DNA of 64,000 nt from JABDLO01 sp035327565 (GCA_035327565.1 DAOLDB010000004.1:1-64000), one strand, 5' to 3'. Positions 44,931 through 54,841 are shown, numbered from the stretch's first letter. Made by a program: numbers and translations. The notes: a model not told the origin generated them from the letters alone.

Positions 44931-46700
44931 TTAAAGAATTTGTGCGCATTTTTCCTGAAACCAGGCTACAGTTTCGGTATCATCAATAAAAGGGCTGACC
45001 TGATCAAATACATAGGAATGATAAGTATTGATGGTAGAAACTTCATGCGGAGTAAGCTTAGAACCATCAATGAGAGAAATGTCATATGGGTATAAAGTCA
45101 ATGTTTCAAATTTCAAAAAACCATTTTCTGCTTCCACGGAATGGATCAGGTTTTCAATACGAATACCGTAATGGCCTACTTTGTAATAGCCGGGCTCATT
45201 TGAAGTAACCATGCCGGGCTTGATAGTGGATTTTCCTCTTTCGGATAAAGTGTGAGCAAATCCCTGGGGGGGTTCATGAACATTGAGGAAAAACCCAACA
45301 CCATGACCGGTGCCATGTCCGTAATCAAGTCCGTGTGACCACAGAAATTGTCTGGCTAAAATGTCCAGTTGAATTCCGGTAGTTCCAGCGGGAAATCGGA
45401 TTGAGGATAGAGCCAACATTCCTTTTAGCACAAGGGTATAATGTAATTTTTCATCCTCGCTAACCTCACCCATGGAAAAAGTGCGTGTAATATCCGTTGT
45501 TCCATCCAAATATTGACCTCCTGAATCCACTAACAGAAGTCCCGAATTTTCAATCATTGCACATTGTTCAGGCAGAGGTCTGTAATGCACGATGGCTCCG
45601 TTGGACCGGTAACCGACAATGGCATGAAAGCTTTCTCCATAATAATGGGCTTTTCGAGAACGGCATTCTGCAATTTTCATCGCTAAATTAAATTCAGTAA
45701 TTTTTGACTTTTCAATGTTTTTATCCAACCAATGAAATGCCTCTGCCAGTGCCGCACCATCTTTGGCCATTGTATGCCGGAAATGCTTAATTTCTATATC
45801 GTTTTTAATGGATTTTTCCCATTTTGAAATGGATTGACCGGATTCCCTGATTCCATTGACCGATTTCCATAATACCGCATTGACTTGCGTGGGATCCATC
45901 AGCACTCTTTCATTTTCAGGCATTTGATTTAAAAAGACCATAATGTCAGAATATCCGGCGATTTTTATGTTGTCTTGATTAAGGTTATGAGTAAGTTCGG
46001 GGCCTAATTTATTTTCATTTACAAAAAGTATGGCATCCTCTCTGTTAATACAGGCATATGAAAGGAAAACAGGGTTGCACTCCACGTCAGAACCGCGCAG
46101 GTTAAATGTCCATGCTATGTCGTCCAATGCGGTTAAAAGGTAAGAACTTACATCCAGCTCATCCATTTTCTTTCTGATTTGTTCTAACTTTTCTAGCCTT
46201 GACTTACCAGCAAATTTAATTGGATGTTCAAAAATTGGATTTTCGGGAATTTCAGGACGATCCTCCCAAATTTCAGAGATCAGGTCGGCGAATATTTGAA
46301 GAGTAATATTATATGGTTTTAACCATTTGTCAAATTGATCATATTGTGCATGTGAAATGGTTCGACCATCCAATGCGATAACTGAGCCCTTTTTCAACTT
46401 CTCCTGGGCCCATCGGATATAGGAGGGAATGGCTTTACTATCCATTTTGTGCATGACCCAATCAGTTTCTTTTAATTCGTTTTCAGCCTGGATGTAATAT
46501 CGCGAATCAGTCCATAACCCTGAATGCTCCTGGGTCACGATGGCCACGCCCGCAGAGCCGGTAAAACCCGTCAACCAACTCCGGATACTCCAATGCAAAG
46601 CCAGATACTCGCTCTGGTGAGGATCGCTGCCGGATATAAAAAAAGCGTCTATTCCTTTGGCGATCATTTTCTCCCTTAACCCATTGATTTTGTTTGACAT
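44931..46700 (-). CDS. Xaa-Pro aminopeptidase (M24B), cytoplasmic long form
   Basis: I use ATG 46700 (590 residues), since the 15 upstream codons are low-complexity Lys/Asn/Ile. Two creatinase N-terminal-like domains precede the pita-bread catalytic domain. Metal ligands are visible: DSGGQYLDGTTDITRTF (two Asp), GHGTGHGVGFFLNVHE (His), TSNEPGYY (Glu) and IRIENLIH (Glu). This is the long eukaryotic APP1-like form common in Bacteroidota. It removes N-terminal residues before proline. Confidence 0.93.
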   Translation of the reverse strand: MSNKINGLREKMIAKGIDAFFISGSDPHQSEYLALHWSIRSWLTGFTGSAGVAIVTQEHSGLWTDSRYYIQAENELKETDWVMHKMDSKAIPSYIRWAQEKLKKGSVIALDGRTISHAQYDQFDKWLKPYNITLQIFADLISEIWEDRPEIPENPIFEHPIKFAGKSRLEKLEQIRKKMDELDVSSYLLTALDDIAWTFNLRGSDVECNPVFLSYACINREDAILFVNENKLGPELTHNLNQDNIKIAGYSDIMVFLNQMPENERVLMDPTQVNAVLWKSVNGIRESGQSISKWEKSIKNDIEIKHFRHTMAKDGAALAEAFHWLDKNIEKSKITEFNLAMKIAECRSRKAHYYGESFHAIVGYRSNGAIVHYRPLPEQCAMIENSGLLLVDSGGQYLDGTTDITRTFSMGEVSEDEKLHYTLVLKGMLALSSIRFPAGTTGIQLDILARQFLWSHGLDYGHGTGHGVGFFLNVHEPPQGFAHTLSERGKSTIKPGMVTSNEPGYYKVGHYGIRIENLIHSVEAENGFLKFETLTLYPYDISLIDGSKLTPHEVSTINTYHSYVFDQVSPFIDDTETVAWFQEKCAQIL

Positions 46701-46767
46701 AATCATATTAAATTTTAATATAAATTTTAATTTATTAATTATCAATTAAAATTATATAATAATTAAA

Positions 46768-46797
46768 TTGCATGTGTTTTTTCTTTTGTTATATTTG
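46768..46797 (+). promoter_or_regulatory. Candidate promoter upstream of rpoN
   Basis: TTG (46768-46770) and TATATTTG (46790-46797), 19 bp apart, match the -33/-7 pattern on the plus strand. The leader to the rpoN ATG at 46994 would be about 190 nt, which is long, so another promoter may exist. Confidence 0.4.
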
Positions 46798-46993
46798 TTA
46801 TGTTGTAAGCTTTATTTATGTCAGATGGACATATCCATACGTTGTCATTTATATTTTATTTACTTTAAATGAAAAACTTTTGAGTTAAAACCAAATCAAG
46901 CCCGAAACTAAGAAAAAAAGTATTGGGTTAATAACTTATAGTTTGTGGTTATACTTGAAGGAATTGATCCTCAAAACTTATAATTGGAATCAC

Positions 46994-48490
46994 ATGTTGA
47001 AGCAAAACCTAAGTATGAAATTATTGCAAAAGCTGTCACCTCAGCAAATACAGCTGATGAAGCTTTTGCAAATTCCTACTGCTACATTGGAACAGCGAAT
47101 TAAGGAAGAATTGGAAGTCAATCCTGCCCTGGAAGAAGGCGACGATCAATCTGAAGTTTTTGATCTGGGTGCTGAAGATTCAAATTTTGGTGAAGAGGAT
47201 AACAAGAAAGATGAAATCGAATTCGAGCTGGATGATTATTTAAAAGAATATATGGAAGATGATCCCGCCACTTATAAATTGAAGGGGGAGAATTATACTT
47301 TAGACGAGGAAGAGAAGACCATGCCTGCGGTGGTTGAGAGTAGTTTTCACGAATACCTTGCTATGCAATTGGGTTTATTGGATCTGGAAGATGAGGAAGA
47401 AGAGCAGGTGGCTCAACAGATCATTGGTTCCATCGATGAAGACGGGTATCTACGCAGGGATCCCGCTTCCATCATGGATGACTTAATGTTTTCACAAAAT
47501 ATTGAAGTGACAGAAGAGCAGGTGGAATACCTACTGAAAAAGATCCAGAAATTTGATCCCCCGGGAGTAGGCGCCCGCAATTTACAGGAATGTCTCATTA
47601 TTCAACTGGAAGAAAAGCTGGAAAAAGAGCCTGGAATTTATGACGAAGCCAGGTTATTAGGACTAATGATATTGAGAGACTATTTTGAAGAATTTACCAA
47701 GAAGCATTATATAAAACTTCAGAAGACTTTTGAAATATCAGAACTGCAATTGAAGGAAGCCATTGATGAAATTTTAAAATTGAATCCCAAGCCGGCCAGC
47801 GCTGCTCAAATTACTTCAGGTCACAATAATCAATACATCGTTCCCGATTTCATTATCAGTAACCGGGATGGAGAACTGGAGTTATCATTAAACAGTAAGA
47901 ATGCCCCTGACCTCAGGATCAATGACCAATATATGGATATGCTATTAGCCTACAAAGACACAACCCGGGGCAGACGCAGTACCCTCAAAGAGAAGGAAGC
48001 CATATTGTTTATAAAGCAAAAAATCGATTCTGCCAAATGGTTTATTGATGCCATCAAGCAACGACAGGACACTCTTTTTAAAACCATGTATGCCATCATG
48101 CAGTTTCAGTATGAGTATTTCCTGACGGGAGATGAGCGGAGGATTAAACCCATGATACTTAAAGATATTGCAGAAATCACGGGGCATGATATTTCTACCA
48201 TTTCAAGAGTAGCGAATTCTAAATTTGTACAAACGGAGTTTGGTACGCGCAGATTGAAGGACTTTTTCTCAGAATCCCTGATGACACAGGATGGACAGGA
48301 AGTGTCAACACTGGAGGTGAAAAACATTCTGACTGACATTATTTCCAGAGAGAATAAAAAACGACCTGCATCCGACGAAAAGCTGAAAGATCTGCTGCAA
48401 AAGAGGGGTTATAACATCGCCAGAAGGACTGTAGCGAAGTACAGAGAACAATTGAACATTCCGGTAGCAAGATTGAGAAAAGAATTGTAG
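46994..48490 (+). CDS. rpoN: RNA polymerase sigma-54 factor
   Basis: ATG 46994 begins MLKQNLSMKLLQKLSPQQIQLMKLLQIP, the Gln-rich activator-contact region I, so I prefer it to an in-frame start 17 codons upstream (498 residues). An acidic linker follows (about 40-105), then the core-binding domain and the DNA-binding part with DIAEITGHDISTISRVANSK and the RpoN box ARRTVAKYRE at 476-485. It recognises -24/-12 promoters with the help of AAA+ activators. No such activator gene, and no plausible -24/-12 site in an intergenic gap, was seen in this window. Confidence 0.96.
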   Translation: MLKQNLSMKLLQKLSPQQIQLMKLLQIPTATLEQRIKEELEVNPALEEGDDQSEVFDLGAEDSNFGEEDNKKDEIEFELDDYLKEYMEDDPATYKLKGENYTLDEEEKTMPAVVESSFHEYLAMQLGLLDLEDEEEEQVAQQIIGSIDEDGYLRRDPASIMDDLMFSQNIEVTEEQVEYLLKKIQKFDPPGVGARNLQECLIIQLEEKLEKEPGIYDEARLLGLMILRDYFEEFTKKHYIKLQKTFEISELQLKEAIDEILKLNPKPASAAQITSGHNNQYIVPDFIISNRDGELELSLNSKNAPDLRINDQYMDMLLAYKDTTRGRRSTLKEKEAILFIKQKIDSAKWFIDAIKQRQDTLFKTMYAIMQFQYEYFLTGDERRIKPMILKDIAEITGHDISTISRVANSKFVQTEFGTRRLKDFFSESLMTQDGQEVSTLEVKNILTDIISRENKKRPASDEKLKDLLQKRGYNIARRTVAKYREQLNIPVARLRKEL

Positions 48491-48872
48491 TTGAATATAA
48501 ATCGTTGACGGTGTCCGGTCGGTAGTCGCCCTTGGCCTGTTTGTTGTGATCAGAGAATGTTGAGCTGTTTATGTGTTAATTTGTTGATTAATTTTTTGGT
48601 TGATAGTTCTGAAATTGTAAGGGTACTCTTGTTTTGCGGCTTCCATTTTTCTGAATCACGGATTTCCGCAAATTTCAATGAAGGCAGGAATTAATGGTAT
48701 TAAGTTTGGATTTGTGTTGTTCATTGATCCGTCTAATTTGTGTTTCTGACCTGGATATAATCCAAACACACAGCTAAGATACCTTCATAACCTCTTAAAA
48801 TCATACCATTCCACCATCAAATAATCTTACCATCAGCACAACATGACCCAATGACTACGGATTATGTATTAC
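48491..48872. other. Intergenic region, nothing recognised
   Basis: About 380 bp between convergent rpoN and the P-type ATPase gene. No reading frame, strong hairpin or repeat was recognised. Confidence 0.35.
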
Positions 48873-51629
48873 CTAATGCTGTAGGCTTTTACTCCATTTT
48901 ATATTTTTTTTCCGGTAGCGCAGATGTTTATACAATTCCCCAAACCACAAAACGGATGATGCCATCAATCCCAATACGAAAAATTCGGTGAAGTTAATGG
49001 CTTCAAAGCGAAATAAGCGTTCAAAAAAAGGAAGCTCAATGATTAGTACCTGAATTACAACCGATACGAAAATAGCCAGATTGACAAATTTATTGGAAAA
49101 AATACCTATTCTAAAGACCGAGAGCTTTAATGAACGCATATTAAACACATTATACAATTGGCTGAATCCCATAATAATAAATGCTGCCGATCTCGCTTTC
49201 TCCAGACTGTGAGGAAGAAACCATTGGAATGCCAGCAAAGTCAACAGGGTCATTAAAACGGCATTGATGAATAAAAAAGGGAGAACTTCCCGGTTCAGAA
49301 TCTTCTCTTTTGGATTCACAGGTTTTTCTTCCAGCACATCGCCATGACCTTGTTCAGTTGCCAATGAAATATCTCCAATTCCATCAGTAACCAGGTTTAA
49401 CCACAGTATTTGCGTAGCAGTTAATGGGACCGGAAGTCCTATGGCAATGGCTGTCACCAAAGTGATGATTTCGGCAAAATTTGTGGTGATTAAAAAGAAA
49501 CTGGTTTGCCGGGCATTGATAAAAACGATGCGTCCTTCCTCTATGGCGTTGACAATGGTGGAAAAGTGATCATCAGCCAAAACAATAGTTGCAGCATCCC
49601 GTGCAACATCGGTACCCATAATGCCCATGGCCACCCCAACATCGGCTTTTTTTAATGCAGGAGCATCATTTACCCCGTCGCCGGTCATCGCTATCAATTC
49701 ACCTTTATCCTGGAGCGACCCGGCAATCCGCATTTTCATTACCGGTGTCAGGCGGGCAAAAACATTGTGACTGAGAATGATTTCCTCAAATTCTTTCTCA
49801 CTGAACGACTCTAGCTCGGCCTCAGTAAAAGCTCTTTCGCTGGTATTGTGATCGTCTGTGATTCCGGTCACCCGCGCCACTGCCATCGCAGTTTTGGCAT
49901 GATCCCCTGTAGCCATAATCACACGGATTCCTGCATTTTTGCATTGTTCGACCGCTTCTTTCACATCAGGCCGGGGAGGATCCACCATGCCTGCCAATCC
50001 GGAAAAAACTAATCCGGAAAGTTGGGAAATATCAAGGGTATTGCTGTTATTTTCTTCAATTTTATAGGCCAGACCAATCACTCGCATGGCCTGATCGGAC
50101 CAATTCTCAATTTTTGAAAGAATTTCAGCACGGAAATCATTGGACAATTCTTCTATCCCATCTGAAGACAAAAAATACTGGCAGCATTCTAATACTTTTT
50201 CTGGCGCTCCGACGATCAGAATTTCCTGTAGGTCTCTTTCCCGGATTAAGCTAGCTCTCATTTTGAGGTGAGAGTCGAAAGGCAGGTCATCCATTTTCAC
50301 CAATTCCGGAAATTTACGGGGCTCTAACCCTGCCTTAGCTGCTAAAACGAGCAGAGCCGCTTCTGTAGGATCACCTGTTACCTGGTAAGAGTTTTTTTCC
50401 TGATTCCAGAGGATGCTGGCATGATTACACCACCCACAAATCTTTAATGCTTGTTTCAGTTGATTATTTGATAGAGGGGTAATGCGCTTTCCGGATTGCA
50501 AAAATTCTCCTTTTGGCTCCCAACCGGTACCGGTGATTCTGTATTCCTCTTCATTAAATAGAAATAATCTTCTGACATACAACGCATTCTGTGTCAGTGT
50601 ACCGGTTTTATCGGTAATAATGGTTGTTACCGCGCCTAAAGTTTCCGTTGCCGTAAATTCTCTGATGATGGCATTGCGTTTGGACATCCTGTGTGCGCCG
50701 ATAGCAAGGACAATGGCCAGAACCGCCGGCAATCCTTCAGGGATGGCTGAAACCAAGGCAGCGATGGATATCAATAAAATCTCCTCCATATCATGGTTTT
50801 GCATATACCATGCTACCATGAACAGGGAAAGGGCACTAATCAATGCAATGACAGCCATTTGCCTTGCCAGTACATCGGTTTTCTTTTGAAAATTGCTCCT
50901 GCCTGGTTTTATTTTTCCAATGGTTCTGGCAATTTCTCCAATACTGGTATCCGGCCCTGTACCTGTAACCACAGCCTTGATGGTACCCACAGCTATAAAT
51001 GTTCCTTTTCTCACCATATTCCTTTGTTCCGCCAGAATGGTTACTTCGGGCAGCGCCTGGCTTGTCTTTTCTACCGGAATTGACTCCCCGGTTAAAGCAG
51101 CCTCTATGGCTCTGGCACTTCTTGCTTTTATAATGCGGGCATCGGCAGGTATGCTGTCTCCTTCCTCCAAAATAATCAAATCCCCGGGAACCAATTTTGA
51201 TGCATCCATCCATTGGGTATTTCCACTCCTGATCACTTTAGCCTTTGGAACAAGCATGGACTTCAATGCTGCCACTGCCTTGTCGGCTCGGAATTCCTGT
51301 ATATATCCTATGAAGGCATTGATCACAATCACAGCGAGGATGACAAAGGTGTCTACTTTATGGCCAGTCAACCAGGAAATAAAAGCAGCTGCAAACAAGA
51401 TAAAAATTAACAGACTACGAAACTGTTTAATGAGTATCCATATCCAATGCCTCTGTCCTGGATCCGGTATACTGTTTTCTCCATAGGTTTTCAATCTTTC
51501 GCTGGCTTCTTCATGGGAGATGCCGGTTGTGGAAGTGTTGAGTAATTGTAAAACAACATCCACGGGCAAAGCATGCCATGGATGTTTGATTTTTTCTGTT
51601 AAAATGTGTTTATTATCCATCACAGCCAT
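48873..51629 (-). CDS. P2-type cation-transporting ATPase (Ca2+-ATPase-like)
   Basis: 918 residues, usual length for P2A/P2B pumps. Actuator loop TGES (180-183), helix M4 motif PEGLP (297-301), phosphorylation site DKTGTLT with Asp340, and the hinge MTGDGVNDAPALKKADVGVAMG. PEGLP plus the M6-region NLVTDGIGDIS (Asn and Asp near the site) suits Ca2+ transport, though Mn2+ or other cations are possible. About ten membrane helices. It exports cations from the cytoplasm. No linked regulator is evident. Confidence 0.9.
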   Translation of the reverse strand: MAVMDNKHILTEKIKHPWHALPVDVVLQLLNTSTTGISHEEASERLKTYGENSIPDPGQRHWIWILIKQFRSLLIFILFAAAFISWLTGHKVDTFVILAVIVINAFIGYIQEFRADKAVAALKSMLVPKAKVIRSGNTQWMDASKLVPGDLIILEEGDSIPADARIIKARSARAIEAALTGESIPVEKTSQALPEVTILAEQRNMVRKGTFIAVGTIKAVVTGTGPDTSIGEIARTIGKIKPGRSNFQKKTDVLARQMAVIALISALSLFMVAWYMQNHDMEEILLISIAALVSAIPEGLPAVLAIVLAIGAHRMSKRNAIIREFTATETLGAVTTIITDKTGTLTQNALYVRRLFLFNEEEYRITGTGWEPKGEFLQSGKRITPLSNNQLKQALKICGWCNHASILWNQEKNSYQVTGDPTEAALLVLAAKAGLEPRKFPELVKMDDLPFDSHLKMRASLIRERDLQEILIVGAPEKVLECCQYFLSSDGIEELSNDFRAEILSKIENWSDQAMRVIGLAYKIEENNSNTLDISQLSGLVFSGLAGMVDPPRPDVKEAVEQCKNAGIRVIMATGDHAKTAMAVARVTGITDDHNTSERAFTEAELESFSEKEFEEIILSHNVFARLTPVMKMRIAGSLQDKGELIAMTGDGVNDAPALKKADVGVAMGIMGTDVARDAATIVLADDHFSTIVNAIEEGRIVFINARQTSFFLITTNFAEIITLVTAIAIGLPVPLTATQILWLNLVTDGIGDISLATEQGHGDVLEEKPVNPKEKILNREVLPFLFINAVLMTLLTLLAFQWFLPHSLEKARSAAFIIMGFSQLYNVFNMRSLKLSVFRIGIFSNKFVNLAIFVSVVIQVLIIELPFFERLFRFEAINFTEFFVLGLMASSVLWFGELYKHLRYRKKNIKWSKSLQH

Positions 51630-51780
51630 TCAAATTTCTACATCATTGCATATTACAATTTTATTAAACCCTGTTTTTGTAAATATAAAAAGATTAGAAT
51701 CTAGTAGTAATGATTGTGCTGGAAATAAGATATTTTCATTCAATCATGGTGATGACTATCTACTGTAAGCCAACAGTATC

Positions 51781-52194
51781 TTATAAAGTGTGGCATTGGT
51801 CAATCAGGCAATAATGCCGATTATAAAGATGAAAGAACACCAATAATACAGATCCAGATATCAAGATCCAGGTAGCTCCATTATTTCCATTCATTTCTAA
51901 TATCAAACCACCTGCAAAGATTCCCCATGCCAGGTAGAGAGATATTTTAATCCATTTTTTTGTGGAGTGTTGAACGGAAAGATAAACGGCTGCAAAACCT
52001 ATAATCATAAACAGTACATCCAGATATGCCCAAAGATGAGAATGGGAATGGACTTGTATCAACCCACCTCTGTAAATCATGGGTTTTGATATAAAGATTA
52101 ATGGAGTTGCCAAACAGTGAATGGTACACATAAAGCTGGAAATTGCTCCTATTACATCGGAGTGTTTATGTAATAGCTTACTTTTTATTAGCAT
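51781..52194 (-). CDS. MerC-domain membrane protein
   Basis: 137 residues with four membrane helices. SFMCTIHCLATPLIF matches the CxxHC motif of MerC-type proteins, which carry soft or transition metals across the membrane. A His pair motif HSHSH (52-58) and Cys-His-Leu near the C-terminus (YNRHYCLIDQCHTL) add metal ligands. In Bacteroidota such MerC-like proteins often occur in zinc-responsive operons rather than with mercury genes; no mer genes are here. It starts 4 bp after the upstream stop, as last gene of a three-gene operon. Confidence 0.85.
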   Translation of the reverse strand: MLIKSKLLHKHSDVIGAISSFMCTIHCLATPLIFISKPMIYRGGLIQVHSHSHLWAYLDVLFMIIGFAAVYLSVQHSTKKWIKISLYLAWGIFAGGLILEMNGNNGATWILISGSVLLVFFHLYNRHYCLIDQCHTL

Positions 52195-52198
52195 ACGA

Positions 52199-52651
52199 TT
52201 ATTTTTTTGGGTCTATCCATTCAGCTTCTTCCAGGATAAAACTAAGTCTTTCCCAATCATGATAATTGAGATAAAGTTTTCCTCTGAAAGTTAATTTGTC
52301 ATCTACTTTCCATTTTTTTCCCGGTTTATTTTTCAGATCAATTTCCAGGATGCTTTCCAAACCGGCTCCACCGCAGAAAAAACAATTGGCATAGGGAAAT
52401 TTTGATAAAATCACCACTTCAGGGTCACCCACGGGGATATAATATCCGGTAACAGTTATTTGCTTTCCTTCTATTCTTTTCAGACTTTCAGTTTCAACCA
52501 ATAACGAAGCGAAAGCTTTGTATTTTTCGACATAAACGTCCTTGAACCGGGCATGCGCAAAGAGAGACCAGCCATATTCAGTTTGTGCCAGACTTTCCAA
52601 AAAAGGATGTATCCCTATGAAGATCAAAAGAAAACTATTTTTCCAGGACAT
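52199..52651 (-). CDS. Exported CFFC-motif protein (DUF3299-like)
   Basis: 150 residues, signal peptide (about 1-22, ending SLAQ). Core features are KQITVTGYYIPVGD, a single-Cys pair CFFCGGAGLES and VDDKLTFRGKLYLN, giving an OB-like small beta protein with a probable metal- or redox-active CxxC. Similar CFFC proteins accompany zinc-uptake and MerC-type genes in Bacteroidota. It overlaps the preceding gene by 17 bp and ends 4 bp before merC-like. Function unproven. Confidence 0.75.
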   Translation of the reverse strand: MSWKNSFLLIFIGIHPFLESLAQTEYGWSLFAHARFKDVYVEKYKAFASLLVETESLKRIEGKQITVTGYYIPVGDPEVVILSKFPYANCFFCGGAGLESILEIDLKNKPGKKWKVDDKLTFRGKLYLNYHDWERLSFILEEAEWIDPKK

Positions 52652-53027
52652 TCTGTAATACCAGTTTCAGTTGAGCAATACTATCTTTCCATTCTTTTTG
52701 AACCAGAATCATATCTTCATCGCTCATATGGTGAGGGGGGTGATGGGCGTGTGAATGATCGTGATGGGAATGGTCGTGGTGAGAATGATCCATACCTTCA
52801 ATGCCAACTCCATTTTGCTTCCAGGTTTCAAATTTTTTAATGAAATCATCCACTGGTATTCCCGCTTGAAGCAATTCCTGAATAAGAGAATCGACAGACT
52901 TGCCAATTTTTTCGGCTTCCAAATGAATAGAAATGGCTTCTTTCAGGTTTTCCGATGGTTCATGGCTGTGCTTGCAAGAAGGAGTCAACAGACAAAATAA
53001 AGAGAGAAAACAATAGTAACGCAACAT
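52635..53027 (-). CDS. His-rich lipoprotein, probable zinc binding
   Basis: I start at ATG 53027 (130 residues), because it opens a lipoprotein signal MLRYYCFLSLFCLLTPSC with lipobox LTPSC; a start at 53099 would lie upstream of the promoter. The mature protein is helical and carries a His/Asp-rich stretch (DHSHHDHSHHDHSHAHHPPHH) able to bind Zn2+ or Ni2+. It is the first gene of the operon, 17 nt before overlap with the CFFC gene. Its name or function is not established. Confidence 0.75.
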   Translation of the reverse strand: MLRYYCFLSLFCLLTPSCKHSHEPSENLKEAISIHLEAEKIGKSVDSLIQELLQAGIPVDDFIKKFETWKQNGVGIEGMDHSHHDHSHHDHSHAHHPPHHMSDEDMILVQKEWKDSIAQLKLVLQNVLEK

Positions 53028-53044
53028 AAGTGAAGAATTATTTA

Positions 53045-53088
53045 TGCAACAATGTTGCAAATATATGTATTGTTGTTTATTAAAACAA
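53045..53088 (-). promoter_or_regulatory. Promoter with overlapping 15-bp palindrome (candidate Zur/Fur-family operator)
   Basis: On the minus strand TTG (53086-53088) and TATATTTG (53058-53065) are 20 bp apart, a good -33/-7 pair. TGCAACAATGTTGCA (53045-53059) is a perfect odd palindrome that overlaps the -7 element by two bases and covers the predicted transcription start. A repressor sitting there would block initiation. The adjacent zinc-type genes suggest a Zur-like regulator; the regulator gene is not in this window. Confidence 0.55.
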
Positions 53089-53111
53089 GTAAGATTCAAA
53101 GGAATTATCCT

Positions 53112-54149
53112 TTAATATATCCATTTTCTTGCCAAATAAACCAAATTCAACATCACCGGAACCTCTACGAGTACACCCACTACTGTAACCAAAGCTGCCG
53201 GGCTATCCAGTCCAAATAGAGCAATGGCTACTGCAACTGCCAATTCAAAAAAGTTACTTGCCCCAATCATTGAAGCAGGTGCACAAATGGTGTAGGGCAG
53301 CCGTAGCAATTTACCACCAAACCAGGTGATAAAGAATATAAAGTAAGTTTGAATGATCAGTGGAATAGCAATCAATACTATGATCAGAGGGTTATCTAAA
53401 ATATTCGGACCCTGAAAAGCAAAAAGCAAGATCAGGGTGCTTAGCAATGCTATAATACTTACCGGCCTTAATCGGGGTAAGAAATTCTGCTGAAGCCAGT
53501 TTTTACCTTTACGGATACGGACATAATTTTGAGTAATGACTCCAGCCAACAGGGGTATGACAACAAAAATAATTACAGAAGCAATAAGTGTATTATAGGG
53601 AATCTGAACCTGAGTGATGCCAAGTAAAATTCCCACCAGGGGTACAAAGGCGATCAGAATAATAATATCATTTACAGAGACCTGAATTAAAGTAAAATTG
53701 GCATCCCCTCCAGACAAATAAGACCATACAAACACCATGGCCGTGCATGGAGCAGCCCCTAGTATGATAGCACCGGCAATATATTCTCCTGCCGATGAGG
53801 GATCTATATAAGCTGAGTACATGTGAGTGAAAAATATCCAAGCAAAAAATGCCATGGTAAAAGGCTTGATCAGCCAGTTGACAGTCACTGTGAGAATCAG
53901 TCCTTTGGGTAACCTGTTCGCACCTCTAAGTTTACTAAAATCAACCTGGAGCATCATGGGATATATCATAAGCCAAACCAATATGGCTATAGGTACGTTG
54001 ACATTGAAAATCTCTGCTTTTGATAAAAATGCCATTGAGTCTCCGGCTACCTTGCCCAGGAGGATTCCTGTGGCAATACAAAGGAATACCCACAGCGTAA
54101 GATATTTTTCAAAGAAAGCAATTGGTTTTACATCACTCATTTTAGTCAT
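53112..54149 (-). CDS. acr3: Arsenite efflux transporter ACR3
   Basis: 345 residues, ten membrane helices, no ATPase partner needed. LWVFLCIATGILLGK, VNVPIAILVWLMIYPMM and ILGAAPCTAMVFVWSYLSGGDANFTL, including the conserved Cys, are ACR3 (bile/arsenite/riboflavin transporter) signatures, distinct from ArsB. The ATG at 54149 overlaps the upstream stop as ATGA, supporting translational coupling; ATG 54140 is an alternative. It expels As(III) made by the reductase upstream. Confidence 0.93.
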   Translation of the reverse strand: MTKMSDVKPIAFFEKYLTLWVFLCIATGILLGKVAGDSMAFLSKAEIFNVNVPIAILVWLMIYPMMLQVDFSKLRGANRLPKGLILTVTVNWLIKPFTMAFFAWIFFTHMYSAYIDPSSAGEYIAGAIILGAAPCTAMVFVWSYLSGGDANFTLIQVSVNDIIILIAFVPLVGILLGITQVQIPYNTLIASVIIFVVIPLLAGVITQNYVRIRKGKNWLQQNFLPRLRPVSIIALLSTLILLFAFQGPNILDNPLIIVLIAIPLIIQTYFIFFITWFGGKLLRLPYTICAPASMIGASNFFELAVAVAIALFGLDSPAALVTVVGVLVEVPVMLNLVYLARKWIY

Positions 54150-54766
54150 ATTGATGAAAACAGATGAAACATTTCGGCGGCAATTTGTAGTGATCTTTCA
54201 TCATATTTTGATGATTCTTCCTGAGTACCATCAAATATTTTAGGATCTTTATAGGTTAGCAGAATCCTTGATTTAGCTCCATGAACAACAGGACAACTTT
54301 CATGGGCTTGATCACAGGTCATGACCGCTATAAAATTGTCAATGGGATTGATTTGATCGTCAATTTTTTTTGAAAAAGCCACAATAGGATCAGCATCTTC
54401 TGAGTAAAAAATAAAGTAATAAGGGTTGGTCTCTCCCTTTTCAATCAACCTGAAACCCGAACGGATCAAAGAGGCTACCACTTTTTTATTAAGTTCGGTA
54501 ACTTCAGTGCCCCCGGAAAAAGTTTCTACATCATATCCAAAATAGTGCGCTGCGGTTTTTGCCCAAATTTGAGAGAATTGACTTCTCCTTGAGTTATGAG
54601 TGCATATAAAATTCAACTTAATATTTTCATTCAATTGGATCTTGTCTTTTAAAAGACGAATCAGCGGATTGAGGAGCAAAAGCCTGTCATCCTCAATATC
54701 CTGCTTCAAAATGGTCTTTATCTGTTTCTTAATTTCCGGAAACAGTATAATTTTTTTGCGATTCAT
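54146..54766 (-). CDS. arsC: Thioredoxin-coupled arsenate reductase (LMW-PTP type)
   Basis: I begin at ATG 54766 (206 residues); upstream codons are not family-like. The P-loop FICTHNSRRSQF holds the Cys-x5-Arg motif, and AVMTCDQAHESCPVV gives a CX6C pair equivalent to Cys82 and Cys89 of the S. aureus ArsC mechanism. GYDVETFSGGTEVTELN is also typical. The enzyme reduces arsenate to arsenite using thioredoxin. It has a longer N-terminal extension (about 55 residues) than ~130-residue ArsC, as often in Bacteroidota. It stands between arsR and acr3. Confidence 0.85.
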   Translation of the reverse strand: MNRKKIILFPEIKKQIKTILKQDIEDDRLLLLNPLIRLLKDKIQLNENIKLNFICTHNSRRSQFSQIWAKTAAHYFGYDVETFSGGTEVTELNKKVVASLIRSGFRLIEKGETNPYYFIFYSEDADPIVAFSKKIDDQINPIDNFIAVMTCDQAHESCPVVHGAKSRILLTYKDPKIFDGTQEESSKYDERSLQIAAEMFHLFSSI

Positions 54767-54841
54767 ATTAAAAACTGATCTTGTAAATTTGGGAGACAAG
54801 CTTGTTCCGGTAATAATATGTTTTGAAAATTCATACAGTAT

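Noticed and set aside
46994..48490. Search for sigma-54 (-24/-12) promoters serving rpoN regulon genes in this window
   Set aside because: The only TGGCA-like matches I noticed (for example near 15465 and 20515) lie inside coding regions without the correct partner motif.
50893..51486. 197-codon plus-strand frame
   Set aside because: Antisense to the P-type ATPase gene, which is intact with all motifs.
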